A stretch of 64,000 bases of DNA from Lunatibacter salilacus (lineage in GTDB: Bacteria > Bacteroidota > Bacteroidia > Cytophagales > Cyclobacteriaceae). Where the stretch lies: assembly GCF_009797935.1 (NCBI RefSeq), contig NZ_VOLC01000018.1, positions 1 through 64,000 on the forward strand, given 5' to 3'. The notes under the pieces were generated by a model. It did no database searches. It was given only the letters and a program-made list of their open reading frames with translations, and was not told where the DNA came from. This document shows, piece by piece, positions 17,771 through 25,576 of this stretch; the first letter of the stretch is position 1; every line of letters begins with the position of its first letter. A program made the translations under genes and the position numbers.

Positions 17771-20029
17771 ATGAAGTTAGATAGTTTTAAACTTCTTTTA
17801 CTAACGGTATTTATTCTGTTGGTATCGACTTCAATTTTCGCCCAAAAAGTGGTTCGTTATGACCTTTATGTAAAGGACACCATCGTCAATTTTACAGGGA
17901 AAGAAAAAAGGGCGATTGCCGTAAACGGACAGATACCCATGCCCACGCTCACATTTACAGAAGGTGACACGGCAGAAATCCACGTTCACAATCAGCTCAA
18001 TGAAGGTACATCCATGCATTGGCACGGTTTGTATTTGCCAAACAAAGAAGATGGCGTCCCCTATTTAACCCAAATGCCCATTGAACCGAACACCACGCAT
18101 GTTTATCGTTTCCCCATTATTCAAAACGGTACCCATTGGTACCACAGCCACAGTGGCCTGCAGGAGCAGATAGGAATGTATGGCTCTATGATTTTGAAGA
18201 AAAGGGATGACGACCCGACTTTTAGAAAAGGCATCGACGATCTGCCAACTGTTCCTATTATTTTAAGTGAGTGGACAGACTACAACCCTGAAAACGTACA
18301 CCGGATGCTCCATATTGGATCGGATTGGTTTGCCATCAAAAAAGGGACTACCCAAAGCTATGCGGAAGCTATAAAATCCGGACATTTTAAAACCAAAATT
18401 ACCAACGAGTGGAAGCGGATGCTGGCCATGGATGTTAGCGACATTTACTACGATAAGTTTTTAATCAACGGAAAAAACGAATCAACAGCCGTGTTTAGTC
18501 CGAGTCAATCCATTGGTGCCGGGAGTAAGGTAAGACTAAAAATTTCCAACGGTGGTGCGTCCTCTTATTTTTGGCTCACTTATGCTGGGGGTAAAATAAC
18601 CGTAGTAGCTAGTGATGGCAATGATGTTGATCCTGTTGAAGTAGACAGACTTATAATTGGGGTTTCTGAAACGTATGATGTTGTAGTCACCATTCCCGAG
18701 GAAGGCACTTCCTATGAATTTTTAGCTACGCCCGAGGACCGTTCCAAATCGGCTTCTATCAATTTAGGCAGTGGCAGTAAGCAACCCGCCCCCCTACTGC
18801 CAATGCTCAGGTATTTTGAGGGTATGAAGATGATGAACAATATGATGGACATGCAGGGGAATATGAAGGACATGGGTATGGATATGAGCTTGCAACAAAT
18901 GGATATGAATAAGGTGATGTATCCTGAAATTTCGGGTGACGTGGAGGGAATGAATATGCAAGGAATGGATCAGGGACCAAACCATCATGACGGCCATAGT
19001 GTAAAGGATTCGGGAATCCTGACCCTCAATTATGCCATGCTCAAATCGCCTACACAAACCAGTTTGCCTCCTGATGCTCCGGTTAGGGAATTGCGTTTTG
19101 AACTCACAGGCAACATGAACCGGTTTGTGTGGAGTCTGGACAATAAAGTGTTGGCAGAAACCGATAAAATATTGATTAAAAACGGGGAGAATGTAAGAAT
19201 TACCCTTTTCAACAATTCGATGATGCGCCACCCCATGCACCTGCACGGCCACGATTTTCGGGTGATAAACAGTCAGGGCGACTTCGCACCTCTAAAAAAC
19301 GTCATTGACGTGATGCCGATGGAAACCAATGTCATTGAGTATAATGCAAATTTAGAAGGTGATTGGTTTTTTCATTGTCATATCCTCTACCACATGATGT
19401 CAGGGATGAACCGTGTGTTCAGCACCGAAAATCAAGCCCCGAACCCTTTGCTCCCAAATAAGGAATGGGCTTATAAAAAATTACAGCGAGAGAGTAACCA
19501 AATGCATTTTTCGGTCCAAAATGATTTTGCAACGAACGGAAACGACGGAATGTTTATGTTCCAAAATGCAAGGTGGAGTATGGGCACTGAATGGCGGTTG
19601 GGATACAACGATGCGAATGGTTATGAAACTGAAACACATGTCGGTAGATATATCGGACGGATGCAATGGCTGATGCCGTTTGTGGGATTTGACTGGCGTT
19701 ATAGAGTATTGGATGCTAATGAAGTGGAAGAAAATATTTTTGGACAAAGGACCACCAAAGACAATAGAAGGCAATTCAGTTTAGGTGTTGCTTATACTTT
19801 GCCAATGCTTTTGGTTTTACAGACAGAAGTTTACCACGATGGAAATGTCAGAATCCAATTAAGAAGGGAGGATATACCTGTCACCAAAAGAATAAGAGCC
19901 GGCTTTATGGTCAATACGGACAAAGAATATATGGTCGGGCTGAATTACATTGCGGGTAAAAACTTTGGCTTTCGTACACATTATGACAGTGATATGGGAT
20001 TTGGATTAGGAGTGAGATTAAATTATTAA
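17771..20029 (+). CDS. Multicopper oxidase, CopA-like, with C-terminal barrel extension
   Basis: This 752-residue protein has a signal peptide (ends STSIFAQ). Copper ligands are visible in all four expected motifs: HWHG at about 82-85, HWYHSH at about 121-126, HPMHLHGHDF at about 487-496, and HCHILYHMMSGM at about 535-546. A methionine/histidine-rich segment (about 352-410, repeats such as MDMQGNMKDMGMDM) resembles CopA copper-binding regions. Residues about 568-752 are beyond the oxidase: alternating aromatic beta-strand sequence resembling the outer-membrane protein CopB. It should oxidise and sequester copper in the periplasm. It follows the DUF305 gene by three bases. Confidence 0.92.
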   Translation: MKLDSFKLLLLTVFILLVSTSIFAQKVVRYDLYVKDTIVNFTGKEKRAIAVNGQIPMPTLTFTEGDTAEIHVHNQLNEGTSMHWHGLYLPNKEDGVPYLTQMPIEPNTTHVYRFPIIQNGTHWYHSHSGLQEQIGMYGSMILKKRDDDPTFRKGIDDLPTVPIILSEWTDYNPENVHRMLHIGSDWFAIKKGTTQSYAEAIKSGHFKTKITNEWKRMLAMDVSDIYYDKFLINGKNESTAVFSPSQSIGAGSKVRLKISNGGASSYFWLTYAGGKITVVASDGNDVDPVEVDRLIIGVSETYDVVVTIPEEGTSYEFLATPEDRSKSASINLGSGSKQPAPLLPMLRYFEGMKMMNNMMDMQGNMKDMGMDMSLQQMDMNKVMYPEISGDVEGMNMQGMDQGPNHHDGHSVKDSGILTLNYAMLKSPTQTSLPPDAPVRELRFELTGNMNRFVWSLDNKVLAETDKILIKNGENVRITLFNNSMMRHPMHLHGHDFRVINSQGDFAPLKNVIDVMPMETNVIEYNANLEGDWFFHCHILYHMMSGMNRVFSTENQAPNPLLPNKEWAYKKLQRESNQMHFSVQNDFATNGNDGMFMFQNARWSMGTEWRLGYNDANGYETETHVGRYIGRMQWLMPFVGFDWRYRVLDANEVEENIFGQRTTKDNRRQFSLGVAYTLPMLLVLQTEVYHDGNVRIQLRREDIPVTKRIRAGFMVNTDKEYMVGLNYIAGKNFGFRTHYDSDMGFGLGVRLNY

Positions 20030-20275
20030 AATTTAAACAAGTAAATTGACAATTTAGGTAAATATTGATTTAATCCTAAAAATCTTTATGATCTATTACT
20101 TGCAGGTGAGTACTGATAAAGTTCCAAATTTTGGAATAAAAAAGCCAGTGAGTAAGCCTCGATATGGGGAACTATAGAAGCGCAACGGGGAATAGGAAGG
20201 AAGCGGTGGAATTCGCCTGTCTGACTTGGCCATTATATAAAGTCTAACAAATAAAGAACATTCTTCTTAATTAAG
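20030..20275. other. Intergenic stretch, no gene seen
   Basis: About 250 AT-rich bases between the copper operon and the toxin-antitoxin pair. I see no open frame worth calling and no clear hairpin terminator for the oxidase gene. Confidence 0.5.
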
Positions 20276-20293
20276 TACGTATATTTGTACGTA
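20276..20293 (+). promoter_or_regulatory. Promoter and candidate operator of yefM-yoeB
   Basis: TATATTTG (20280-20287) fits the Bacteroidota -7 element and is flanked by two TACGTA palindromes (20276-20281 and 20288-20293), 12 bp apart. The start codon of the antitoxin follows 22 bp later. YefM-type antitoxins bind palindromes overlapping their own promoter, so this is a likely autoregulatory site. Confidence 0.6.
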
Positions 20294-20308
20294 AAAAAAA
20301 TTGACACG

Positions 20309-20560
20309 ATGATAGCGGCAAATTATTCTGAATTCCGAATGGATTTAAAAAAATACCTGGACAGTGTAGAAGAAAATAACGAAACGTTAATCATAAAGCG
20401 GAAATCGGGCAAAGGAACCGTAGTGATTTCACTTGATGAATACAATTCACTTATGGAAACATTGCATTTACTGAGTTCTAAAAAAAATGCGGACAGGCTT
20501 TACGAATCAATCCAGCAAATGAAATCGGGGAAAACCATTAGGCCAAAAATAGACGGATAA
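20309..20560 (+). CDS. YefM/Phd-family antitoxin
   Basis: This is an 83-residue antitoxin beginning MIAANYSEFRMDLKKYLDSV at the ATG at 20309. A longer frame starts at a TTG at 20285 but that lies within the promoter. The N-terminal half has the Phd/YefM DNA-binding fold (VVISLDEYNSLMETLHLL), and the C-terminal half (KNADRLYESIQQMKSGK) is the toxin-neutralising tail. The stop directly abuts the toxin ATG, a normal toxin-antitoxin operon. Confidence 0.92.
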   Translation: MIAANYSEFRMDLKKYLDSVEENNETLIIKRKSGKGTVVISLDEYNSLMETLHLLSSKKNADRLYESIQQMKSGKTIRPKIDG

Positions 20561-20821
20561 ATGGTTTTAACTTTTACCGAAAATGCTTGGGACGATTATC
20601 TTTACTGGCAAAAAGTTGACAAGAGGATGGTCGGAAAAATCAATGAGCTTATTAAAGCCATTAAAAGAACACCATTTGAAGGAATCGGTAAACCAGAACC
20701 TCTTAAATATGATTTAGCCGGGTACTGGTCCCGAAGGATTGATCAGGAACATAGGCTTGTTTATCAAATCATTGAGGATGAGCTCCTCGTGTATGCTTGT
20801 AGATACCACTATGACCTCTAA
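20561..20821 (+). CDS. Txe/YoeB-family mRNA interferase toxin
   Basis: This 86-residue RelE-superfamily toxin cleaves mRNA on the ribosome. The catalytic residues match the E. coli YoeB positions exactly: E46 (GKPEPLK), R65 (QEHRLVY) and H83 (CRYHY). The characteristic WSRRIDQEHRLVY block is intact, so the toxin should be active. It follows the YefM-type antitoxin with no gap. It lies in an accessory region beside decayed toxin genes. Confidence 0.94.
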   Translation: MVLTFTENAWDDYLYWQKVDKRMVGKINELIKAIKRTPFEGIGKPEPLKYDLAGYWSRRIDQEHRLVYQIIEDELLVYACRYHYDL

Positions 20822-20868
20822 AATGAGTAAGAAGCCTATGTGCTTTTTAGGCTAAGACAAAAATAATA

Positions 20869-21054
20869 GTGACAATTTTAGTAAATAATCAAAAGCCAAC
20901 ATCAAGCCTGCGCAAAAAGCACCTGGAATTACGCACATTACTCATCACTCACTTAACTGACGACGTTGAGAATCGGGAAATTATTTTTAATGGCATAGAA
21001 CAATCCTATTACTATGAGGGATATGAAAAAGGAAGTGGGGATGATCAAACCTGA
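20869..21054 (+). CDS. Possible small hypothetical protein
   Basis: A 61-codon frame begins at a GTG 47 bp after the toxin stop. The translation (including [20 protein letters not shown]) has a protein-like composition but no recognisable family, signal peptide or membrane segment. It may be a chance frame; I include it only as a possibility. Confidence 0.2.
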   Translation: MTILVNNQKPTSSLRKKHLELRTLLITHLTDDVENREIIFNGIEQSYYYEGYEKGSGDDQT

Positions 21055-21418
21055 CAGTTCGGAGCAACATTCAGAAACATGAGGATATCAAGCAGCCTTT
21101 CGGGGTCTCTGAATCGATGCTGAGGAATGCCTGAGTTCTGCGGGATTTTTCAATATTGTGGAGATAAAAACCTGCACTCGTTGCTTTGGCTAAATTAAGC
21201 CTGAATTCTGTTAAATCTCCCCTTGTTTTAACATAAATGTAAAAATAAGCTGTTTTTTCCCTATCTATTTTTACGTTTTTGTAAGTTTAAGAAATAAAAT
21301 CTTTTGACCCATAGATTATTTTTAGAACCCCACTTATTTCGGCATTGAAAATAAATTCCCTAATCGAACAAAATCCAATTAAAACCATTTAACCTTTAAC
21401 ACTAAACCAACCAATCAA
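21055..21418. other. Intergenic stretch, no gene seen
   Basis: This 364-bp gap has no convincing coding frame. A 9-bp inverted repeat, GTAAAAATA (21239-21247) with TATTTTTAC (21266-21274), followed by a T-rich stretch, could be a weak hairpin. Otherwise I see nothing identifiable. Confidence 0.4.
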
Positions 21419-22372
21419 ATGAAAAAAGCACTTTTAGGAAATACTGGACTAAGCACATCACCCATCGTCTTGGGCTGCAACGTCTTTGGCTGGACCATAG
21501 ACGAAAAGCAGTCATTTACCATCTTGGATGAATTTGTGGACCTTGGGTTTGAAACCTTGGATACTGCCGATGTATATTCCCGCTGGGCTTCCGGTAATAA
21601 AGGAGGAGAATCGGAGCGGATTATCGGCGACTGGATGAAGTCCAAGGGAAATCGGAATTCTATAAACTTGATCACCAAAGTGGGTGCCGATATGGGGCAG
21701 GGGAAGAGAGACCTTAAAGAAGCATACATTATAAAGGCAGTAGAAGACTCCCTTCAAAGGCTGCAAACCGATTATATTGATTTATACCTCACCCACTGGG
21801 ATGATGACCAAACTCCCGTGGAGGAAACCCTTGGGGCATATCAAAAATTGATCGAAGCCGGCAAGGTAAAGGCAATCGGTGCATGCAACCTATCTGTAGA
21901 TCGGCTCTCTGCCTCCATTCAAGCCCATAAAGATCATGGTCTGCCCAAATATGAAGTGTTTCAACCCGAATATAACTTGTACGACAGGGAGGGTTTTGAA
22001 ACGGGAACAGCCCAGCTTTGCAAGGATGAGGGAATGGGCGTCATTTGCTATTATGCCTTGGCTATGGGCTTTTTGACAGGCAAGTACCGGTCCAAGGAAG
22101 ACCTGGGAAAAAGTGTTCGCGGTGGTGGGATTGAAAAGAAATACCTGAATGAACGTGGCATGCGTATTCTGGAAGGTTTGGATAAGATATCGGCAACGCA
22201 TGGTGTTTCACAGGCTGCAGTGGCTTTGGCCTGGCTGATTCATAGTCCAATCATCACAGCCCCCATCGCCAGCGCAACCAAAAGTAACCACTTGCAAGCA
22301 TTTGTGGAAGCAGCCTCCTTGAACCTAAATAAAGAAGAAATCAACTTGCTAGACCACGTATCTGCTTATTGA
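21419..22372 (+). CDS. Aldo/keto reductase
   Basis: This 317-residue NADPH-dependent oxidoreductase has the (beta/alpha)8 aldo/keto reductase tetrad: D48 and Y53 in DTADVYS, K87 in LITKVGA, and H126 in YLTHWDD. The cofactor end shows GACNLSVDRL and near the C-terminus PIITAPIASATK. It resembles the general bacterial group that reduces aldehydes or sugar ketones; the substrate cannot be told. It stands alone, without an evident operon partner. Confidence 0.93.
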   Translation: MKKALLGNTGLSTSPIVLGCNVFGWTIDEKQSFTILDEFVDLGFETLDTADVYSRWASGNKGGESERIIGDWMKSKGNRNSINLITKVGADMGQGKRDLKEAYIIKAVEDSLQRLQTDYIDLYLTHWDDDQTPVEETLGAYQKLIEAGKVKAIGACNLSVDRLSASIQAHKDHGLPKYEVFQPEYNLYDREGFETGTAQLCKDEGMGVICYYALAMGFLTGKYRSKEDLGKSVRGGGIEKKYLNERGMRILEGLDKISATHGVSQAAVALAWLIHSPIITAPIASATKSNHLQAFVEAASLNLNKEEINLLDHVSAY

Positions 22373-22432
22373 AAATTGAATTTTACTTTGTTGCAAGCGT
22401 TAGGCTTTTTATCGATTTTACCAACATTAGTT

Positions 22433-22690
22433 TTAACTTCCGCCTTGCAGATTGAAGAAATCCGGGCAGTGCGGGGGTAAAGACACTTTGACGAAGTTTT
22501 TGGCACTACATATTTTTTATTGACTATCTTTTCCCAAAAACTGAGGAGTTTGCCTATGCGCGGGTAGCGGACGGATTTGAAGATGCACAGCGGCGGGGTT
22601 TTCCCCGAAATGGCGGGGCAGGTTGGTTACTTTTTGATCCCGATTCGCTTCTCTATTCGGGACAGGCTCTGCAGCAAAAAAGTGACAAAG
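22433..22690. repeat. Dispersed ~250-bp repeat, copy B
   Basis: This is the second copy of the element at 13711-13962, filling most of the gap 22373-22767. Both ends and the centre are conserved, while the inner spacers differ. Read on the minus strand, the copy encodes QKVTNLPR, GENPAAVHLQIR and RQTPQ in one frame, the same frame as copy A. A short extra piece of its left end (CTGCCTTGCAGATTGAA) recurs at 22748-22764. A 9-bp hairpin (22690-22698 with 22722-22730) follows the right end. Confidence 0.85.
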
Positions 22691-22767
22691 AATGTTATAG
22701 CAAATAAAGCCAAGGAATGAAATAACATTCTATCAATGCAGTTTTTCTGCCTTGCAGATTGAAAAAC

Positions 22768-23403
22768 TCACTCAGTAATCATAAACATAATCGCTATAAA
22801 ATGTAACACCGTCCCCGCCAACACAAACAAATGCCAAATGGCATGGGCAAAGCGCATGGTCTTGTTTGTATAGAAAATCACCCCTATTGTATAAGCTATT
22901 CCTCCCGCAGCAATTAGGCTGAGTTCGGAAATGTCCAGGTTACGGATAAGGGGCTGAACAAAGAAAACCGCCAACCAACCCATACTCAGGTAAAGGACCA
23001 ATGATAGTCTCCGAAAGCGGTGAGTATAAAAGATTTTGAAAATGATACCTGCAAGTGCCAAAGTCCAGATCACCCCAAAATAAATCCAACCTTTCATTCC
23101 ACCAATCGCTATAAGTAGAAAGGGTGTGTAGGTTCCAGCTATCAAAAAATAAATACTAACATGGTCGAAAGTGCGCAGTAATGGCTTTATACGGGGAGAA
23201 TCTATGGCATGGTATAAAGTAGAGAAAGTGTAAAGCAATAATATGGACCCCCCAAAAAGGCTGCAGCTGACAATATGAATAACTGTACCGTTCAACACTG
23301 AAAATGTAATGAGCAGTGATATGGCCACAATACTGAACAACACACCGATAAGATGCGTAATGCTATTTGCAAATTCCTCTTCCAGTGCCTGTTTTCTCTC
23401 CAT
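22768..23403 (-). CDS. Hemolysin III / PAQR-family membrane protein
   Basis: This 211-residue protein has seven hydrophobic helices. Family motifs are EEEFANSITHLIGV at the start, STLYHAI near residue 62, FDHVSIYFLIAGTYTPF, and HAIWHLFVLAGTVLHFIA at the end. The conserved Ser/Asp/His residues of the PAQR fold, which coordinate a metal ion, are present. Bacterial members are linked to membrane lipid homeostasis rather than proven haemolysis. It stands alone and is transcribed toward repeat copy B. Confidence 0.93.
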   Translation of the reverse strand: MERKQALEEEFANSITHLIGVLFSIVAISLLITFSVLNGTVIHIVSCSLFGGSILLLYTFSTLYHAIDSPRIKPLLRTFDHVSIYFLIAGTYTPFLLIAIGGMKGWIYFGVIWTLALAGIIFKIFYTHRFRRLSLVLYLSMGWLAVFFVQPLIRNLDISELSLIAAGGIAYTIGVIFYTNKTMRFAHAIWHLFVLAGTVLHFIAIMFMITE

Positions 23404-23555
23404 CTGAAGATAAAGGTAATTGATTATTAGGTTTTACTAATACCCTACAGTGCCATCAAGACCAAATTCCCTGGGGAGAAAATTTTCCCTGAATTTAAGC
23501 GTATCTCCATTATTGCTGATTCAAAATGGATAATAACCTGATTTACTTGCAGGAA

Positions 23556-23569
23556 GGTTATCGATAACC
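23556..23569. promoter_or_regulatory. Perfect 14-bp palindrome upstream of the ECF sigma gene
   Basis: GGTTATCGATAACC is a perfect palindrome about 90 bp before the sigma-factor ATG at 23659. It is a plausible dimeric regulator site, although no regulator can be named. Confidence 0.4.
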
Positions 23570-23658
23570 GGCAAAATTTTTTTCCTGTAATAATCTATTT
23601 TTTTGTTTTTAAATCCAACTCTATAGCCTAATTTTAGTCTCTCTTTCCCAAAATACCT

Positions 23659-24267
23659 ATGCCAGCGGTCTCAACGATAAACATTTTCCGAGTTTCAACG
23701 CCGAATTCCCCGAATCCAACTTCGGATGATGGCAAGACGGACGAGGTGCTTTGGGGAGAGTTCAAATCAGGCAATGAATCGGCTTTTGTACAGATCTATT
23801 CAAGCTATTATGAGGAAATGTACAACTATGGTTTTCAGGTTTCTGGGGATTTGGGTCTAGTTCAAGACTGTATTCAGGACCTTTTTATGGAAATCCGAAA
23901 AAATAGAATGCGGTTAGGAGCCACCAATAACATACGTTTCTATCTTTTTAAGGCCCTTAGAAGAAAAATTATTCGTGAAAAAAGCAAGTGGTTCCGTAAA
24001 TTTGAGGCTTTTTCCGGAGAAAACCCGCAGTGGATCGCCCCTTCCCATGAGCAGCATTTGATTGATCAGCAAGTGGGACAAGAAGCAATGGAAAGGCTAC
24101 AGACGGCCATTCAGGAATTAACTCCCAAGAAGCGGGAAGTCCTTTATTATTTTTATTTTGAAAACCTGACCTATGAACAAATCAGGGAACTGATGGGGGT
24201 TTCGAACGTCAAATCAATTCGTAATCTACTGTACGAAACCATTTCCCTACTTCGCAAAAACTGGTAG
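23659..24267 (+). CDS. ECF RNA polymerase sigma factor
   Basis: This 202-residue sigma-70 family protein contains region 2 (FVQIYSSYYEEMYNYGF, QDLFMEIRKNR, IRFYLFKALRRK) and region 4 (LTPKKREVLYYFYFENLTYE through to SIRNLLYETISLLRK). It begins the four-gene set sigma, FecR, SusC, SusD. In such systems substrate binding at the outer membrane is passed via the FecR anti-sigma factor to the sigma factor, which then activates the susCD genes. The start is the first ATG; the first 30 residues look non-conserved. Confidence 0.93.
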   Translation: MPAVSTINIFRVSTPNSPNPTSDDGKTDEVLWGEFKSGNESAFVQIYSSYYEEMYNYGFQVSGDLGLVQDCIQDLFMEIRKNRMRLGATNNIRFYLFKALRRKIIREKSKWFRKFEAFSGENPQWIAPSHEQHLIDQQVGQEAMERLQTAIQELTPKKREVLYYFYFENLTYEQIRELMGVSNVKSIRNLLYETISLLRKNW

Positions 24268-24359
24268 CGGGAAATATTTTTCTATTTTTGAAAAAAATAA
24301 TTCACTTTTTGCCATGTCATTGGACAAGCTGCTGCCTTATAATGGTGAATGGCAATTAA

Positions 24360-25442
24360 ATGAAAAATAAGCAAGACCACCTCACCTTTCTTTTGGCAAA
24401 TCCGGAATTTGTCCGCTGGGTAAAAACCCCGGACAAAGAGCTGGATATCTACTGGAGTAACTGGGTTCAGGGTCATCCGGAAGCGGCTGCGGATATTTTG
24501 AAAGCCAAAGCATTGGTAATGGCTTTTCGGGAGAAAAAAGCACTTCCTTTCCCCGAGCAGAAGGCAAGGCAGCTTCATGAAATAATCACTTCTGAAAGAA
24601 AACCTAAAGCAACGGCAAACTCAAATGGTGTGAGTCGAAAGCGGAAGACAGACCGTTCAATCAGCTTATGGGAACGGGCAGGCCAATGGAACAAAGTGGC
24701 AGCTATTCTTATGACGGTTTTAATATGTTCCGGAATCTATCATGTTTACACGAATGTTCCGGATAAAGCTGTTTTAACGGATACCCCTCCCGTTCCTTGG
24801 GTCACCAAAGAGACGTTACACGGTGAAAAATTGATGGTGAAATTGTCGGATGGATCCAGCATTTGGTTGAACTCAGGGACTGTACTCCGGTTTCCAGAAG
24901 CATTCGACAGCTTAGGTCGGGAATTGGAACTGACCGGAGAGGGCTATTTCGAAATTGCATCGGACCAAAATCGGCCCATGCAAATCCGTGCCGGAAAATT
25001 GGTCACACTAGTGCTGGGGACTAGTTTTACAATCAATACCACGGATGAAAATCGGCAGCGTATTTCACTCATTTCCGGGAAAGTTCAGGTGAAAAATAAC
25101 AATTACGATCAAGAGATCTTCCTTGTACCCGGTGAACAGCTGGAATATGATCCTACCACACATATTTACAAAATCAATCCATTCAAGACAGAAAATGTCC
25201 TTGGTTGGAAGGATGGAATTCTGCAGCTTAGGAATGCTTCAATGGAAGATGCGGTTCGGGCATTGGAGAAGTGGTATGGGGTGGAGATCCAAGTGAGTGG
25301 AACCCCTTCTCGGCCTTGGAATCTTTCATCGGATTTTAAAAACCAAGACCTGGATCTGGTGCTGGAGCGTATCGCCTATATAGAAGCATTTGATTATACC
25401 ATCGACAATAAAAAAGTAAACATTCAATTTAGCACCAAATAA
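24360..25442 (+). CDS. FecR-family anti-sigma factor
   Basis: This is a 360-residue protein. The cytoplasmic N-terminal part binds sigma (PEFVRWVKTPDKELDIYWSN), one transmembrane helix lies at about residues 112-130, and a periplasmic FecR domain follows (LMVKLSDGSSIWLNSGTVLRF; LTGEGYFEIASD; LVLGTSFTIN). The C-terminal domain (DAVRALEKWYGVEIQV) is the part expected to touch the STN domain of its SusC partner. It lies 92 bp after the sigma gene and 134 bp before the SusC gene. Confidence 0.93.
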   Translation: MKNKQDHLTFLLANPEFVRWVKTPDKELDIYWSNWVQGHPEAAADILKAKALVMAFREKKALPFPEQKARQLHEIITSERKPKATANSNGVSRKRKTDRSISLWERAGQWNKVAAILMTVLICSGIYHVYTNVPDKAVLTDTPPVPWVTKETLHGEKLMVKLSDGSSIWLNSGTVLRFPEAFDSLGRELELTGEGYFEIASDQNRPMQIRAGKLVTLVLGTSFTINTTDENRQRISLISGKVQVKNNNYDQEIFLVPGEQLEYDPTTHIYKINPFKTENVLGWKDGILQLRNASMEDAVRALEKWYGVEIQVSGTPSRPWNLSSDFKNQDLDLVLERIAYIEAFDYTIDNKKVNIQFSTK

Positions 25443-25576
25443 CCATGAAGCAAAAAACAGACACTTCCTAGCCGATCAGTTAGTTAAAAAAAGAAAGGCC
25501 CGGGGTATACAACATTGGGGAATGAACGTACCACCGGACCTGGCTTAATGTATGTACAATAAACCATTTTAAAATT

